From: Lucinisca nassula
Lineage: Eukaryota; Mollusca; Bivalvia; Lucinida; Lucinidae
NCBI GenBank assembly: GCA_963580285.1
Contig: OY757010.1
Location: forward strand, 146,430,675-146,494,674
Reading direction: 5' to 3'
DNA: 64,000 nucleotides
Shown here: piece after piece, positions 21,201 through 35,195 of the stretch
How positions within the stretch are numbered: position 1 is the first letter of the stretch
Layout: each line of letters starts with the position of its first letter
Translations under genes and position numbers: made by a program
The notes under the pieces: generated by a model
Seen by the model: the letters and a program-made list of their open reading frames with translations, nothing else
What the model was told of the DNA's origin: nothing
Databases searched by the model: none

Positions 21201-24200
21201 CATGCGATTGGTAAAAGGCGAGAAATTCAGCGCTCAGCAAAAATACAATAAAACGTGCGACCTGTGAAGACTCAGATCAGCCAGCGCATCTGTGAAAGCT
21301 AATCAGTCTGTCACGGTTGCTGTGTTTGCGTTTTTTATGATGCGCTGCCAGTCATTCTGCTTAATGTTCAAAGACGCTGGCGAGACATCTTAGGGTGTTA
21401 ATTTTATAGGCTACTTGATAGATAGCGGTAAATAAGCATGCACTGCATGCTGACCTGACCACCTGTGATTCACAATTAGATATATGAATACCCAAGTATT
21501 ACAGGTTAATCCTGCCATTGTGACTCAAGAAATATAATTTTGGTCAAATGTATACGGAACACGGCGGACAAAGAGATCAGTCTGTGTAGCGGTGGTTCTA
21601 TCTCAGACGTGCATTGACGACAATGTTGCGAGAAAAAATATGTCGGGATGATAAAAGTATGAAAAATAGAAGTGGAGTCAAAAGTAAACAACCACCATGA
21701 TGCAATAATCAAATGCGCCGACATACACGTGTCGGAAAACGGCAATATACAAGGTTTTTAAGCCTCTGGTTAAGAGTTTCCGCCAATGGCCAAAGGACGC
21801 GAAAAAAAGGAGTCATGGACGCAAATTTTCTTGCATCTGCGACGCTAAGCAGAACGAGCTAGCCCTAACACTGCGTGCTCGGATATATTTTCGCTGTTAC
21901 ATTAATTATAACTTTCCTAGCCCAGTTGTTGTTGCTTCTGTTTTGTTTTTCCACAAAATACAGAGTAATCCATTTCAACGTGAATTTCTGCAATTTGGGA
22001 GCAATAGCCGCCAGGAATTTATCATGCATTTGATTTTTTTCCTGCGTTTTTCCGGAGAAACTTTGTCGGGTCCTCCACAAACTAAACTTTTTATCGTCTG
22101 CACGTCTGTTTCTAACTACGTGAGAATGTGAATCTGTAGATCTGTCGAACACATTTTTGTTTCTCGAAGATGACACTCCGTGGTAGTCAATGTGGTTGCC
22201 TAACAATATTGAAGATCGTATTTTTATGTGCACGCTTGTCTTAAAGTTACTGTTCATGCTTCAGGAGTTGTTAATAAAGTTTATAATGCGGGCGGCTTTC
22301 CCTTAGATAATAAATACCGTTATGTAATCACGCTAGTAATCGGTTTCCTAATCATGTTGATAGTTGTCATAACTTGAGGCTGATTAAATATAAGCTCAAT
22401 ATATGATCGTCAAAAAATAAGGTTGAAGTGTTTCATCGTAATTAAAACAAATGCCATCATTCATGAATGGATAAATTTGGAATCGTTCTTGAAGATTGGA
22501 ACAGTTTTTGTTGAAGATTATGATGCGGCGAAAATTACCGCGATTTCGATTGCTTTTTGTCAGGCGTCAGGTTTTTTTTTTTTTTTTTTTTTCCATTGCC
22601 GATACGACTGCAATGGAACGACCTTGGCTAATCGCCAATTTGACGGTCGTATTTGGTACGACTTTTTCTTCATTTCTAGGCGTATTTGCTCGATTTTAGA
22701 GTCGCATTTACGACGATACGACCCTTATCAATTACTCTGTGTTCGCCACTCATCCAGCTATTTAAGGCATAACTTTGGGTAGTAAATTGTACCTATCAAG
22801 TAATCGATTAAAAGCAAATCAGAAATGATAATCATTTTTGTGGAATGTATCGATCGATTATACGATTAATCACACATGTAATTAATGGATAATATCCCTC
22901 ATTTCTTATTATAAACAAATGTTGTGCTTATTTGTTAAAATTCTACAGCCATTGATGAGGCGATTATATTTCTAAAGAGTATTTATCCACATATTTCTTT
23001 ATGGAGAAATAAGAAAAATAATCCCGAAATTATCCTTTTTACACCTAAGCTACATGACCCCTGCCCATCGGGGCTTGAAGAAATAGATGGGCTGCATGAT
23101 GCTTCCACGCAGAGCTGAAACCAACCGCACACGAGTACTGGTAAACCGCTTAGAGGATCTAAGCCTGTCCAGGCAAAGCAGTGCATGTCGATCCGTCCAT
23201 GCTTATAAACCTTATTGGTTTCATTGGGCCAGAGGGCTTGAGATGTAATTTCATCTCAGTGTCTGGTAAAAGTCTCACAAAACTGGAAGCAATGTCTCCT
23301 TTATAGTGTTGACAGGGACGTTAATTCTTTCATTTAAGAGTAGACCCCTTTTTTCAACAGGACGTAATTTATTCCAACAAATTCATGAACTGAATGTCAA
23401 ACAGTGTAGATCCTGATCAGATGGCTTCTGTCAAACAGTGTAGAATCTGATCAGAAGCCATCTGATCTGGATCTACTCTGTTTGCAAAGAAAAGGGGTGT
23501 CGTGAACAGCAGAATAGGAGTTAATTAACCGTGTTACTCTTTATCTGGATCTTAGGAAATACTTACATGCTAGTCTCTTTTCCATGTACCTGAAACAGAG
23601 AAAAAGAAATATCAATATTTATAAGGTCTCTTTGGGAAAACGGCCACCGCCCATCGGGGCTTGAAGAAATCAAGGTTGGTCGGTAAATACCGGTGGCGGG
23701 AATTCCCACTGGTATATACCGGTAATTACCGTCCTGGCAAATACTCCAAATTTCAGCAAAAGTGGGAAATACTGGGAAATAGTGGGAAATATGATTTTTA
23801 TTTAGTTATTTCACAGAAAAACACTGTTAATATTTGTTTTATTTAATTGAAATAATGAACAGTTAGCTATTTTGCAATATGCCTTCCCTTATATATATAT
23901 ATATATCATATGTCTGCTTTTACAAGCATAAATATAAAGTGATCTGTTGTTATGTAGCGTGCAGAGAGTTATTTAAAATCACTCATATGCTTAAGGATAA
24001 AATACCATAATACCATAATGATCCCAATATTTGGGACAGATATGTCTGGGCAAACAGTGCAGACCCAGATCAGAATAAGAGAGTTTGCCATTGGAACTAC
24101 ATGTTTTGTATGCTTTAGTGTAACACTAAACCACACGGTTCAATTTTTTTGAGATTTACAACAACTCTTTGTATGTTTGAATTTTAAGGATGTTTACACT

Positions 24201-27200
24201 AGAAATAGGTTTGTTTGCAAGTTTGTCAAGTAATCTTACTCCTAATGCTAAAAGGTGTGATAATTTAATTGTTTGTTTGAGACAGGTATTAAAAGGACAC
24301 AGTTAATTTAAGCATAAAAGGTTCTTAAATTATCTACAGATACTCACCTAAGTATTAAAATTACATGTATTTACAAGTCAAGGTTAAAAACTAATATTTT
24401 AGAATCACCTTTGAAAAGAAATTATATACATTCTATATGAAGGCAAGGGACTATAGATCTTTCCAGTTGTTCAGTATAAAAAGGGCTGGAAAATTCTTCA
24501 CAATTTCACTTGTCCTACATGACTAAGTGCATGTAAACTTTGGTAAATGTCGTAAGGACTAGACAAACTGTTTACTTGTCCTTCAGTTTTTTTTGTCATT
24601 GCAGGCAGACAAGTGGAATTTTCAAGCCCTGCATGAACTTGAAATAATTTTGCTTTCAAATAGCTAGGTAGTTGGGGTATATTAAACATTCTCAGTTGGT
24701 ACCACCTATTTAAATATATATTTCCCAGTATTTCCCGGGAATTCTCTGTATTTCCCGGGAATTCCCTGTATTTCCTGCCGTCCAGGGAAATATGAGTATT
24801 TCCCGCTTTTTTGCCAACCTTGGAAGAAATATACATGTATCTGGGCTGCATGATGCTTCCATGCAGAGCTGAAACCTACCCGCACATGAGTACTTGTAAA
24901 CCGCTTAGAGGATCTAAGCCTGCCCAGGCAAAGTGGTGCGAGTCGGCCCATCCTTGCTTATGAACCCTATAGGTTTCATTGAGTGGCAGGGCTTGAGATG
25001 TCATTTCATTTCAATGCCGTGTAAAAGTCCCACAAAATTGGAAGCAACGTCTCCTAAATGACCTTTACAGTGTTGACAGGGATGTTAAACCTCAAATCAA
25101 ACAAATCCTTGGGAAATCATACTCCTGTAAAGGAACACATGAAGTTTTACCTTAACCCTTTTTGCACCAAATGGAATCTTCCTCCTTATATAACAGAAGT
25201 CCATTGCAAAATTTAGGGGTGTCAGGTTATGTTTTCTTCAAAATCTATTTGGAAACTGGCTGAATGTTTTGCAAACAGTGTAGGCCCTGATCTGATCTGG
25301 GCCTGCACTGTTTGCCAAGTACCCCTTTAGGGTTTTCCGGTATGAAATGGGTTATAGGGTTCCAGTAACATTTTTTTTTCTCTTGCTCTAGACAGTGGCT
25401 ATCATTTCATACTTGTTCCCATTGAAAGTAATTCTGATAAAATGTGCACTTTTGAGTAATCTCAATAATTTCACAACAATCGCCGGAACTAGGAAGCTCA
25501 CCAAGCTCACATACCATGTGTATGACGTCAGTGAGTCTAGATAGATTTTGAGCAATCTGTTTACATTCTTGTTTACTTCGCTGTCATAATTTTGCCACAG
25601 TTGAAGACCCTACCACTTTGGCTGAAATGTTCTGATTTTCGTTTCTGATGGTACCGATTTGCCATTGTTGCGATCAGCCTCAATTAATGGGAGATTGACT
25701 TTCAACCATGCCCGCAATAGCTGTTTCAAGACTCGGACAATGAATTGGCAATTAGGCCTAAAAAATGTTCTTTTTTCGATTTCATCAGATATTTGATATA
25801 GGGTTGGTAGGTAGGCTTTTTTTAATGTTTTTTTTTTTTTTTCAAACCAAATTAGGGTCGGTATGTAGGATTTTTTTTATCATATGCAGTTAAAACTGAT
25901 AAAATGAGCTACAGTATGCCTGGTTGGCCTACTTTCTATGGGCTCTCTTCACTACCTCACCCCCAGTCTTCCCAAGTGCTCAAAAGTGACCCTTTACAGT
26001 TTCTGTTCGCTTTTGGCTTCTTTAAAAGTTCTTTTCCCACCATGGATCATTGTGTATCCTCCTTGCCTCAACATGGTAACCTTTAGACAGATGCAATGTT
26101 TTGACACGTGACCTTGTTTACATTTCACTGTGCATGTGCCAATTACCTCCCCTGCAGAGTACAGGTACCCTGCCGTAATATGTCGGTGTTTTGGTTTCAA
26201 TGTTGATAAATACTCGTCTATTTATAAACCATAACAAACAACGGTGTTTTCCACAGGTACGTAACGGGTTATATTCTAACACAAAAGCACTTAATTATGC
26301 AGTGTCAATGTAATCAGTTGCGTAGCGCAACTTGCAGCGCCTAAAACGACTGGTTTACTCTCCTGAGGGTCGCAGGTTCGATCCTCGCAGACAACCTTTT
26401 TCATAAAGCTATTAAAAGCATGATTTATTTTTTTTTTCTTGGTGATTTTTTTTATAAAATAGTTTCAGAATTTACATTTTTTCTTTTTTAATTTTCAATT
26501 CTGTTTATTATTTTTGTATTATTTTTTCGTGAATGGTTATCTATTTATTTTAAAGTTCAATACATGTCATGCACAATTTTAAAGATCAACTTCACATATG
26601 ATTTATAATAGTGAATAAAAAAGAAACACCAGCAAGTACATGTACAAGAGAATTGAAATACAGGATGCCATAATTTGATACAATGGAAAAAAAATGTTAA
26701 AGAAAAAACATCCCCAGCGGGATTCGAACCCGCATACTTCAGCTCTACAGGCCCGTGACTTTACCACTTGGCTAGCGTCGATACAGTGCAGGTATGGTAT
26801 TTTTTAGCCTGATACCATCACATTAATAGGGAGTCACCAAAAATAACATATCATTGCGTAGATAAATTTAAAAATAACCTTTATTTACAATAATATTGAC
26901 AATACCAAGCTGACAACTGATGTCGGTTTTACTGTACCTCTTTTATCTGGTTGGCAAAACATGACTGTTGCCTTATAGTGTCAATGAGAATTTTGAATAT
27001 TTATTGTGTAATTAAACTCCTTTCTTCCCCACAAAATTAAGTTATTAACTGATTCTTGTCCTTTTGGGTTTTTCAAGTATTAAATGATATAGAACCTGTC
27101 TCCTCTGACATTACATGTAAATCACACTTTTGTTGCATAAAAAGCGTTATAAAACTACCCACTATCATAACAAAAAGTAAAGTTGATGCACTTTATTCAA

Positions 27201-30200
27201 CAAACGGAAATAGGATTAAAACGTATATTGCACGACCCGCAGAAAAAGCGACCGACTGAAGTCAGTTGATTTTCTAAGAGTGCCCTAAAATCATTGTGTC
27301 ATTCTGTCACTCAGTCTGTCTGTCCGTCCGTAACCCGTTTGTGAAAATTGGTGATAGTGACTTAACCGCTTGGAATATTTAAACAATTTTTGGCATACTG
27401 ATAGATATCAATGAGATCTAACAAACGAACTTGCGAAATATTCCATTCCATTTAGTACAGCCTCACCGAGACGAAAAATGTGAAAATTTTCGAACTGCTT
27501 CTCCTCGGAAGCCGTTGGGCCGATTGAAGTCAAATTTCATATGGAGCCTCTATGGGATTGGGGAAACCAAAATCTGCTCATGGGGTCCAGGTCACATGAC
27601 CAAAATGGCCGCCAAGCCATATATGGTAAAAACCCTTCAAAAATACTCTTCTCCAGAACCACTGGGCAGATTTCCCAGTGTTTTTTTTCACATTTTTGGG
27701 ACTGGTACCGGTACCGGTGGAATTGGGAAAATTTTCTTCTCAAATTGGGAAAAATAGAGTCGTTTTTACTCAAATTGGGAAAAAGGGTGTTATTTGCCGC
27801 GCTAAAGGTGGTTTCCAGACGGAAGAGTTACATATTGGACTTACCTACGACTTTGAACTTACCCGAATTTCGGCAAATCGTTGCAATAGTACGCGAATTA
27901 TGTCAATAGCCGTTTCTTCAAAGGGACGTTACTTCGGATTTCCGGAAGGTAAACAATACGAGTGATAAAACAACCGATTTCTCGCGACGAAAAAGAGAGA
28001 GAAAAAAAAGGATGCTGCATCATGATTTTGGGAATTTTTAACCTTTGAATTGGGAAAAAAACATACTTTTGGCGATTGGGAACGGGTCCGTTTTCCGGAC
28101 CCGGTTTTATAGGGAAAAAAAACACTGTTTCCACACACTTAATAAATAGCATCTGGGACGTAGGCCCATCATAAATTGCTAAAATGGTGACCCTGGGTTG
28201 ACCTTGACCTTCTTTGTGCCTAGGTCAAACTTTGACACATATGCTTTTGTACTGGAAAAGTAAGAATGCATTTTATCCCGCAAACGATTCAGAATACAGT
28301 ACTAAAGTATAAGATATATTTTTGCTCCTTACGATAAGGCGCATTTATTGGGGGAACCGTTTAAGGTCCAGGTCATATGAACAAAATGGCCGCCATACCC
28401 ATATATGGTAACACTCATAAAGCTAAAAGCATCCGGCGGGTCATGCACTTCAGCTGAGGCACCGGTTTTCCCTTCAAATTTATACGAAAAAGAAACAGTT
28501 TAATGTCCAAAATGGTTTATGGCAAATGGCTTTGATAGAGCGACGATTTAACAATAGTAATTACAGAAAACAATTTGTGCTACATCAACGGTAGAGTATG
28601 GAACGGAAGTATTTTGCCCACCAGATTTATAAAACGAGGCTAATGACCTTTGCCCTTGTGTGACAGACTTTGGATGTGTCTATAGTGTCACCTCGGAAGC
28701 CAATCTTTTTGACACGCTTACATGAATCTGAAAATTGCCAGCTGAATTTTTATCAAGAACAAGAAAATGTACATGTAGTGCACAAATTTTTACTTTAACC
28801 CTTTTTGTACCAAATGGAGGCATTAATTTTATTCTTGAGTATTGAGGACAATCATTTCATTACATAACATTAGGGGTGTAACGATGCATCGATAGTTCGA
28901 TGCATCGCGATAGGGACTGCCTCGATAGCAATGCATCGATAGTACTTTGGACTATCGATAGCTATCGCCGATAGTTCACTCAACTATCGATAGTTTCGAT
29001 TGTTTTTTTTTTTACTTGAATATACTTTGAAAATATACCTGTACTGTTGTGTAATTGCTTAGGATATCCATTCAGCTGTAATCAGGACAGAATGATAAGC
29101 CTTCACATATGTGCATGATGATCTGAGTCTTCGCTGGTCACACGTGTATTATAGTTATTTGCCGTGTGGTAAATTTCTCGCGGCGATGAATTTCCCGACG
29201 TCATTTTTGCACATGCAGTTGAGGCAGTCAGAAATTTTCCCGCGGTTTTCAATAACAAAACGTCAATGATAGTTTGATCACGCATTTGTTGCATGCAACT
29301 TTTTGAAAACATGACAGTGAAACCTGTGTGACATGTGAAGGCTCAGATCAGCCTGCGCAGTCATATATAAATGTTTGCTGTTTGTATTATCCTTGGGTAG
29401 TATAACTTCTGGGACGAACGCCATTTCCCTGTTCAGTTTAGAAAGCATTTGCAAGATGCACAAGCTGATCTTGTGTAGGAAGAAATGTTTGTTTTTGCTG
29501 TGTGCTGACTCATTCACATAGATAAATGTATAATAAATAACGGTATAATGCAGTTTAACTTGTTGTATATGTGACTCTTTCTGCGTATAAGGACCACACT
29601 GTTAAACCGCCCTTTTGTGGTCTCATTAGAAAGGTTTCTCGAAAAATGCACAGAATGTGCATGCGAGTACATGATAGACTCAGATTAGTCGGTAAGTATG
29701 CACAAATGCATCAATGATGATGTCATCAGTCGGCTGGCCGGACCGATTGGGATTAAATTCTTGGGAGAATATTTAAGCAGACAAAGTTTTATTTTCCTGT
29801 CGTCATTCTGTAGGGAAAAAACGTGCAGCAAGAGGCCTTAGGTCTCCGTCTATCAAGTACTTTCTTAAGGTGATTCTGGACGTTTTGATGGTGGACACTG
29901 GACAACCTGGGACAAATTGGCATTTTGATTTTTCGTGGGTCTTTCTAATTTTATTTTTGGTTGTCTTATTTTATTTTTGGTTGTCTTTGTATTATAATAG
30001 AGGGATATTCCAGAAAAAATAACAGGTCAAAACGGCCAATTTTCATTACATGAAAACTTTGTTTCATTATTGCTGCTTGTCGTAGCTGTCTTGTGTGCAA
30101 GGACTAAATGCCCACAGAGTCAGAGAGCCCAGGTCGAGCCCTGTACATATTGCTAGATGAAAAAACCGACTTGACAATTGCTTTACTTCTATTTCGATAG

Positions 30201-33200
30201 TCTTGCTTTTGATGCTTACTTCAAATACAAAATATGTAAATTCAAGTTTTAATGCAGTTTGTTAGATTCATGTCACCCTTAAAGACTTTAAGAGGTGCTA
30301 AAATAGCGTGTTGTGATTACGTAATACTGTGTAATAATCGGGTTACCTAATTAACTGAATCCACAGATTTATTTAACACAGGCGGCAAACATCAAACAAT
30401 TGAAGAACGATTACCATGTGTCAGTTTCCACAAGCAGAAAATCTCAAACACTGCAAAGGTATTAATTTTAGGCCACTGCAATTTTCCTAACTCGTTCTGT
30501 CACTCTTAGCCATTTTATGTGAGTGATACAACATCTATGAATCATTAATAAGTGTGCCCGATAGTATCACGATAGTATCGTGATAGTATGCCGCGATAGT
30601 GATAGTATCGTGATAGTAGTTTCCACGATAGCAATACTATCACGATAGTCAAAATTGGCATCGATAGTCAGCCCTACATAACATCATGTAGCTCACATTG
30701 TTGACTAAAGAGAAGTTCTCTGTCTTCAACAGGTATTGGTCAACTTTGGGGAAAATCAATAGTTTACTTAAAAGGACACAGGAAATCTTTCTCAAATAAA
30801 TAACATGTTAAAATGGCCAATTAACACACCCTGATGCTGAAATTTGAGATTTATACACAGCGTAATAAATACACAGTAGCCAGGTAAATGTGGATTTGTA
30901 GCTAGTGTAGTGTGCGCAAGAAAATTCAGACTATTTAATCAGCTGCTGAATCACGTGGTGTAGTGACGTTAATATTCCCCCTTTGTTTCGATCAGAAAAC
31001 AAAGATTTAATAAATGAATAAATAAATAACAATATGCAAGCGAGTCCATTGTAATGATACCAGAAAAACAACCATATATATAATCGGGGGGGGGGGGGGG
31101 GGGGGGCATGGGCGAATTTCAGGTATTTTGCAGAGGGGTGTGAATCTTAAGAAAATGTTAGGGGAAGTAAACATGATTTCTGGTAAAACTAGAAATGCGT
31201 CACACAGATGACCAAGCATGAAAATATGTTTACGTTTTGGGTGCGTGGACAAACAGACGATATATGCCCTTTTATCATTCTTCGAATAGCGAGGACATAA
31301 ACTGCATGAATTTGTGATAATTTCCAAATAAGTACGGGGGATGCTTTTGCACCCTCGCAACCCCAGGGATTTTCCTTCCCTTCATAATCTGGGTCCAGGG
31401 GCCGTTGGGTTTGGGAAAAACAGCTCACTAATATGTAAAGTTGGGAATTTATATCAGTTGTAACTTTGTCAATTTTGGTTCATTTTTCACGAAATTTTCA
31501 TCAAAATGTAGCACAAAATCAGAAATTCGGAAATTTGTTGTAAAATTTGGGAATTTCTGTCTCTAAATTGGGAAAAATAGGGGCCGATTACCGGCCCCAA
31601 ATTTGCACTAGGAAAATCCCTGAACCCCCTTCCAGTCTGGTTTCAGTCCGCTGGGTTGCAGCAGGACGAAGCAGAGGACTCCTCGTGACGGTCTTAGCTG
31701 AACAGAGGATGCAAGATATAAACTGGTCAGAATGGAACTGCCTTTGTACAGAAATGTCCATCTGATTCAGAAAAATACTTTTAACGACATGATAGGTCAT
31801 ATGTTATGTATTCTATACAGTATTTTTACATTCATCCAACATCGATATATTTTAGTAAATGTCAAGCCACAGGACGCTGTCACCATCAGGTCCAGTGAGT
31901 TTCTTGAGCATCTTGGCATTGAGGGCCTAGACCTCATCCTGAAAGAGAGAAGGCTCCGCTGGTTTGGACATGTGGAATGCTTCAACGGTGCAGTCAAGAC
32001 TGCCTGTGACATACAGGTAGGTGGAAAGCAGGGACCAGAAGGCCCAAGATGACCTGGAAGCAACTGACAGTTCTAAAGAGATTGCAGCGAATGGAAGCTC
32101 TCTGCCATCGATCCTCATGATAGACAAGCCCGGAGATCTGCCCTGCATGCAGCATGCCAGCTACCTGGAAGGGGGCCCACTTATGTGGACTTTGTCCCTG
32201 TACCTGCATGTTAAGAAAGTGTAATGTTATTTGGCTGTTCTTTCCTGTCACACAGTTAGCAATGGCTTTTTCCCGCCTTTCTAAGATGATCCTTGGTCTT
32301 TGTAGACCCAGTTTTAAACCTGAATTTCGCCAACACAGACTGCAACATTTTGCGGCAATGCCTTTTGCAGATGGCAAAAGTTTCCTGTGTATTGGTCCCC
32401 GATGTGAAGAGTGAAGCTGTACTAGCTAGTCAAGCCATATGCCGGACTCAAGTCTCTGGGTATTCCCAAATCTATTGATTGTGCCAGCCAATTTCGGATG
32501 CGCCGATTTCACTCGACGGGGAAAAACTGACCAATTCGCCCCAGTCGATTTCCAGGGGTGTAAAATTCCACTCACCCGCTCGCAATCGCGAGTAAGTAAG
32601 GCAGGGCGAGTCAGGTTTACAAAACTGACTGTACTTTTTCTTCATTTTTAGCACCTGAATGAAAAGTTTAGACGATAAGGGCTAGTAAGTTTGAGGGAAA
32701 TTTTACACCTCTGATTTTGTATGGGGGCAATTTCAACTGACGGAAAAAATTTATGCTTGATTTTTATTCTCTTTGCATGATTCATGTAATAAGAGTTCCC
32801 ACTCTCGCAAAATCTTACGTGCATCATGCAAAAAAATAAAAACCACACACTTTTTGTCTATCCAGCGAAACTCCGCGCATACGAAATTGAGTGGGACTAA
32901 TGGACAAATTTTTCCAGTCGGTTGAAATCGGCGTGTCCAAAATTGATTGGGGCGAATCGGCTAATTCGCCGAAATAAGATTTGGGAAAACCTGCAGGCTT
33001 GAATCCGGCATATGGCTTGACTAGCTACAGACTTGCCTACCCCTTGGGACACCAAAAAAAAAAATGTAAAATTCAAATTCTATTAGTAAGGGTTTTAAGG
33101 TAACAGATGCAAGGTCATAATAAGACAATTTCCTCAGGGTTTTTTTCCAATAAATCGGCCGACTCAGCTTTTCTTTTTTCCCCTGTGTTTTTTTCCTTTA

Positions 33201-35161
33201 TAACGGCATCAATCTTGTCGCTCATACCGAAACATATTGTTAAATGAACTGTGATTGAATCATTTCCCTATCACTAGCCAATGAAATTTAATTTTGCAAC
33301 GAGAGAAAGCCAGGAACGACAAATATTGTCTTCTTCCGGTATAAACACACGTTTACCCGAACCGAAATATTCACGCCGATTTACCGATTTTTTACAAACA
33401 CCAAAAACCGTACGGAATTAGACCGTGGTCGTAAGGAAGTAATTTGGACATATAAATAGTAAGCCTTATGACCAAATCGTAAGAGTAGGCAAGTCTGTAG
33501 CTAGTACAGCTTCACGCCAATACACAGGAAACATTTGCAGTCAGCAAAAGGCATTGCCACAAAAATTCGCAACCCGGATTGGCGAAAGGACTTCGGAAAC
33601 TATGGGGAGTTTTATGCCTCAATTTTGAAAGCTTCTGCAAGTGTCTGTAGTGTGTATATATGGAATTGACCTAATGTATACTAAAAACTGACGTATGTCG
33701 AACATCATGGCATTTACCAAATGTAGAAGGATGGCACACTAGTAGAAAAATTCTACATTGAAGTGGGCGGGGGTGATAATTTTTGAAAAAAATATAAGGT
33801 AAACAAGATGTGTTTGTGAAACACTGATGCCCCCGGACAGCGCCAATGTTAATGTTTTTAAAAATTTGAAAAAAATAGGTCAAAGGTCAAGTTCAAGGTC
33901 AAGACATCAAAAATTATGGTACCACTGGAAAGGTCTTGTGATAAGGTATACACATGTGAAATATGAAAGCTCTATCTATTACCATTCAAAAGTTATGCCC
34001 AATGTTAAGGTTTTTGTAGACAGACAAACGGACAAACAGACAAACGGACAAACAGACAGACAGACCAAAAACTATAAAATTATAGTACCAATAGAAAGGG
34101 CTTGTGACAAGGAATGCACATGTGAAATATGAAAGCTCTATCAGTTACCAATCAAAAGTTATAGCCAATGTTAAAGTTTTTAAAAAGGAGGTCAAAAGTA
34201 GGTCAAATCTCAAGGTCATGAGGTCAAAAATTATAGTACCAATAGAAAGGTCTTGCGACAAGGAATGCACATGTGAAATATTAAAGCTCTATCAGTTACT
34301 AATCAAAAGTTATAGCCAATGTTGAAGTTTTTAAAAAGGAGGTCAAAAGTAGGTCAAATCTCAAGGTGAAGGTCACGAGGTCAAAATTTATGGTACCTCT
34401 TGAAAGGTCTTGTGACAAGGAATGCACATGTGAAGTATGAAAGCTGTACCACTTACCATTCAAAAGTTATGCCCAATGTTAAAGTTTTTGCAGACGGACA
34501 AACGGACAAACGGACAAACAGACGGACAGACCAAAAACTATATGCCCCCCAGAATCTTAGATTCCGGGGGCATCAAGTTGATATCAAGTTAGGGCTATTA
34601 CAACTCAAAATTTTAACATATAGTGCTATGCACACATAAAACGCAGGTGCACTACTTCAATGCATTTTACACCAGGAGGTACAGTGCTCATCACAAATGG
34701 ACACACCTGTACATAAATAATAATATTAGATATACACCTGTTATTTATAGAAGACAGGTAGCCTGCTCATTCAGGTATAACATACCTGTATTCTGTATGT
34801 ACACTATATATGCTCAGCCAGGCATAAATATGTCCTTAGTTTAAAAATAAACCCTACTGTATAATGATACAGTATAGTTCCAAATCCTGTGAAGTTTTTC
34901 AATGATAGCGCTAAGCATGCATGTTGGCTTTTAGGATTTTTCACAGCCTTCCCCCCCTTGCCCAAACACGACAGTTGGTCAGAGGATGTATAAGTTAAAA
35001 ATACAAATGTATGCCAAATTGTTTTATTGGGCAAGGGGGGGAACATATACTTATTTAAAAGTTTCTGTTTCCTATGCAACTTTATAGAAGCTTGACTCAA
35101 TTAAGCCAAAAATCAACAAAATTAATATTTGAGCTGTAGACCAATATGCATATCATAATAG

Positions 35162-35195
<34 letters not shown>

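Larger units (their letters stand above)
32221..33600. mobile_element. Palindromic element interrupted by two other palindromic elements
   Basis: The left arm (about 32300-32426) and right arm (33506-33600) are inverted copies: GTGAAGCTGTACTAG against CTAGTACAGCTTCAC, TTCCTGTGTATTGG against CCAATACACAGGAA, and AATGCCTTTTGC against GCAAAAGGCATT. Outer-left sequence GGCTTTTTCCCGCCTTTCTA recurs inverted at 35880-36010. The centre is filled by 32427-33025 and 33026-33505. Confidence 0.75.

Noticed and set aside
21865..22257. 130-codon minus-strand ORF inside the hAT-like remnant as a transposase
   Set aside because: No hAT dimerisation motif, zinc-finger pattern or RNase-H-like acidic pattern is visible; length alone is not enough.
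26710..26782. Functional tRNA-Tyr gene
   Set aside because: A and B boxes and a GTA loop are present, but the anticodon stem pairs at only 3 of 5 and the acceptor at 5 of 7, and there is no intron as expected for eukaryotic tRNA-Tyr.
27431..27965. Overlapping 95-122-codon plus-strand ORFs
   Set aside because: They run across the left border of the hAT5-like element and tandem-monomer sequence; no domain, and three frames are open at once.
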